A stretch of DNA of 64,000 nt, from the NCBI GenBank assembly GCA_965116165.1, contig OZ220484.1, positions 3,534,001 through 3,598,000 on the forward strand, in the 5' to 3' direction. Source of the stretch: Azophilus sp965116165. GTDB taxonomy: Bacteria; Pseudomonadota; Gammaproteobacteria; Pseudomonadales; Azotimanducaceae. A program made the position numbers and the translations under genes. Shown here in pieces: positions 62,086 to 64,000 of this stretch. The notes below the pieces were generated by a model. The model worked only from the letters and a program-made list of their open reading frames with translations, searched no databases and was not told where the DNA came from. The stretch's first letter is position 1. Each line of letters opens with the position of its first letter.

Positions 62086-62538
62086 TCCAGTGTCTCCTCT
62101 CGACACCGGAGTACACCTTAGCGACCTGTCCAAAAAAGTGGGACCACCTCATGTCTCTGGCCGGAATCGCCCGGGCCGACACTGTTGTACAAATAGGACC
62201 GCTCAGCTTGGAGGAGGACTATTTCGCCATTCAGTACATGTGCATTAGGGACTATCACCAATGCACGGACAATCGGATCCCGGACAAGCTAATCGACGAG
62301 GAAACCGGAGCCGATCTGAATATCGACAGGCGCGAGCGCGGACAGAAAATGTGCTGCCGGGAACTTATGTACTGCGCCAACTTGGTGATTGTGAGCGGAA
62401 ATGGGATCCGTGATGGAGGGGATGATGAGTTCATTGATCGCGAGTACCCGAATATCTTACAGGAATATTATGTGAGTGAATGCCGCTCCGATTCCCAATC
62501 ATCCTCGATCCTGGGGATTCTTCAATGAGTTTTGTTAA

Positions 62539-62637
62539 GGAAGGTCTGAACAAATCAATAGAGCAGCATTGAGATATTCGTAACCTATTGACTTCATTGA
62601 CTCGGATGCCGTGAATACAGGATTAATCAGAGTTTCC
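62539..62637 (+). mobile_element. MITE copy 10, flanked by TTAA
   Basis: 99-bp full copy, GGAAGGTCTGAACAAATC to AATCAGAGTTTCC, TTAA at 62535-62538 and 62638-62641. Lies 10 bp after the stop of the disrupted secreted gene. Confidence 0.9.
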
Positions 62638-62809
62638 TTAAGCCAGCGACGGTTACGTATATCGAGAATCGGTTGCGGTGGGAAAGCGGGAATCTCCCCA
62701 AGGCTTCCCGACGGGATGCGGAGGCGGCGAATCCGCCGATCCTGGTGGATGTTGCGGGCGCGGGCATGAAGGCCGAAATACCTTTTTTCGAGGCGGAGCG
62801 CCTGTCCAT

Positions 62810-64000
62810 TTATTCCTCGATTAACAGCGTCTCCCCGATCTGCGCCGCCTTGATTTCTTCCTCGCAGTACGGGAAACGCACCCAATCCTTGCGACTGTAC
62901 AACTCGGTTTGGTCGGCGTAATGGGGTGATTCGGGGCTGCTCGACTGGGAGGGCACCAGGACGGTGTCGGCCACCGGGCAGTGGTCGTCCCAGGTGACCG
63001 CTTGCAGGTAGGTATTGCCGGAGCGGGGGCTGTAGCCGCCGTCGTCGAGCCGCGCTGAAATGGCGCTGTAGACGCCGGCTTCCGGGTCGCCGCCGTGGAT
63101 GGGAATGCGGTTGCCGTTGCGGTTGCTGAACTGCGCTTCCCGCCAGGGGGCGTCGAGCGCGACCCCGGCTTTGTCCAGGGCCAGCACCGCCTCGCTCAAC
63201 GCCGCCACAACGAGGTTCCGGTTGCGGCTCTTGGAACGGTCGATGTCACGAGGCGTGTTGAGTGGGTCGGCCGCGTCGAAATCCACCTTCCAGAACGAGC
63301 GGCTTTCGATCAATAGGTTGAAGTCGTTGCCAAGGCTCCGGTGAATACCGCGCCAGAACTCGGTGAATACCTGGGCGCCACGGCTTTCCAACTCAACCTT
63401 GCGGTCCCAGTCGGCCAGCACGGCGCAGGCCCGCTTGGCGCGCGCCTCGTTATCGTTGGCGCCCGGCAATGCCGCGCAGATGGCCAGTACATCGTCCAAT
63501 ACGATTTCGGCACCGTATACCCGATTGCGGTACATGAATGACTTTATCGTATCCAATGTAAACCCCGGCAACGGATCCAGCCCGTCGGTGGCGGCGCGTC
63601 GTTCCCGCACCATCAGATGGCCGAGCCGTGTACGCAGCGACTGTTGCGAATTTTCGTGTCCCAGCCAGCCAAACACCAACGGGAAGCCCGTCAGCGGATT
63701 GTCGGCGTTGCTGAGCCAATAGCTGTCGTTGCCGTTGCCCACATAGTCCGTGGTCAGCAATTTCGGGCGCGCCTCATACCCATAGAGATTCGAACCGGGC
63801 GGGCTATCCGGGTCTTCGCCCCATGCGCATTCATCCTCGCTGCCGTCCAGGACGATGGCCGCGTTGTTCGTGGCGAACCCGAGCAGTTGGCCGAGGTCGG
63901 TGAGGCAGTCGTCGAGCTGTTGCTGGGTCAGGTGTGGAATGGCGGATATCTCGCCATAGAACACCTCGCCGTCGCGGTGGGCGGCGATGGTGTGAAAGAC
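62810..64000 (-). CDS. Penicillin acylase-family Ntn hydrolase (5' part beyond window)
   Basis: 397 codons, open to the window edge, stop 62810-62812. The visible part is the C-terminal half of the beta chain: FHTIAAHRDGEVFYGEISA, GNGNDSYWLSNADNPLTGFP, SLRTRLGHLMV, RVYGAEIVLDDVLAIC, SRSFWKVDFDAADPLNTPRDID, and the conserved late segment GNTYLQAVTWDDHCPVADTVLVPSQSSSPESPHYADQ. These fit acyl-homoserine-lactone or penicillin acylases, periplasmic enzymes that cleave an amide after autocatalytic processing. The catalytic N-terminal Ser lies outside the window. Substrate could be acyl-homoserine lactones or other acyl amides. Confidence 0.85.
   Translation of the reverse strand, partial: VFHTIAAHRDGEVFYGEISAIPHLTQQQLDDCLTDLGQLLGFATNNAAIVLDGSEDECAWGEDPDSPPGSNLYGYEARPKLLTTDYVGNGNDSYWLSNADNPLTGFPLVFGWLGHENSQQSLRTRLGHLMVRERRAATDGLDPLPGFTLDTIKSFMYRNRVYGAEIVLDDVLAICAALPGANDNEARAKRACAVLADWDRKVELESRGAQVFTEFWRGIHRSLGNDFNLLIESRSFWKVDFDAADPLNTPRDIDRSKSRNRNLVVAALSEAVLALDKAGVALDAPWREAQFSNRNGNRIPIHGGDPEAGVYSAISARLDDGGYSPRSGNTYLQAVTWDDHCPVADTVLVPSQSSSPESPHYADQTELYSRKDWVRFPYCEEEIKAAQIGETLLIEE

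Larger units (their letters stand above)
60653..62151 (-). mobile_element. IS3-family element, copy 3 (1499 bp), TGT duplication
   Basis: Same ends and length as copy 2. TGT at 60650-60652 and 62152-62154. Inserted in the signal-peptide codons of the gene above, in opposite orientation to it. Confidence 0.95.
60607..62528 (+). pseudogene. Secreted Cys-rich protein gene split by IS3 copy 3
   Basis: The 5' part is 60607-60652 (ATG 60607, MQLLKFRVLIAMAVV) and the 3' part 62152-62528. Removing the IS and one TGT duplication joins them in frame to a perfect signal peptide: MQLLKFRVLIAMAVV, then SLAGIARA and mature DTVVQIGPLSLEEDYF. The restored protein has about 139 residues with six or more Cys (YMCIRDYHQC, KMCCRELMYC, VSECRSD). 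No family recognised. A residual ATG at 62151 inside the signal peptide could give a short form without export. Confidence 0.8.

Overview
The window reads as a chromosomal segment of a GC-rich gammaproteobacterium, probably uncultured. The evidence is the linkage and order of gltA, sdhCDAB, sucAB, lpd and sucCD, together with htpG, prmB, aroC, metX and a complete selenocysteine locus (selA, selB, selC and a fused oxidoreductase-SelD). The genus cannot be told from sequence alone. The load of insertion sequences, IS remnants and short dispersed repeats is unusually high for 64 kb and suggests a genome that is or recently was under IS expansion.

Layout. 1-6.2 kb: a nucleotidyltransferase-like gene (cut by the window edge) coupled to a GNAT-like gene, a rhodanese, the NAD(P)/FAD oxidoreductase-SelD fusion and convergent metX. 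6.4-15.3 kb: a TonB-dependent receptor, a medium-chain reductase, a fragment of a PQQ dehydrogenase, a large M16 peptidase and a CmcJ-like oxygenase. 15.5-20 kb: an IS graveyard with an rve-type transposase remnant, an IS1595-type remnant, two DNA methyltransferase genes and an IS3-family element. 20-26 kb: quinol-type nitric oxide reductase, tRNA-Sec, selB and selA, all on the minus strand. 26-28.5 kb: a 3-hydroxyisobutyrate dehydrogenase-like gene and gltA.

28.7-40.1 kb: an accessory island lying between gltA and sdhC, two genes that are normally neighbours. It holds orphan genes with different base composition, secreted repeat proteins, two inverted IS5-family copies, a second IS3 copy, a truncated DNA methyltransferase, a retropepsin-like protease with a small partner, and IS1595, IS5-group and rve remnants. 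40.3-51.8 kb: the TCA-cycle operon sdhCDAB-sucAB-lpd-sucCD, followed by htpG. 54-58 kb: a DUF4892-like protein, prmB with a large in-frame repeat insertion, aroC and nfi. 58.4-64 kb: a secreted two-repeat protein, a third IS1595 tail with an overlapping small gene, a secreted-protein gene cut by a third IS3 copy, and an Ntn-hydrolase acylase running off the window.

The main non-coding signal is a family of 99-100 bp elements with imperfect terminal inverted repeats, flanked by 4-bp duplications of YTAR type (TTAG, TTAA, CTAA). There are ten full copies and one fragment. They look like MITEs of an IS5-group transposon, and a decayed IS5-group transposase at 39.0-39.5 kb has a matching end. Two further dispersed repeats (about 75 bp, three copies; about 95 bp, two copies) are also present. 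A second recurring pattern is that all three IS1595-type transposase tails end in an ATGA overlap with a different downstream cargo gene.
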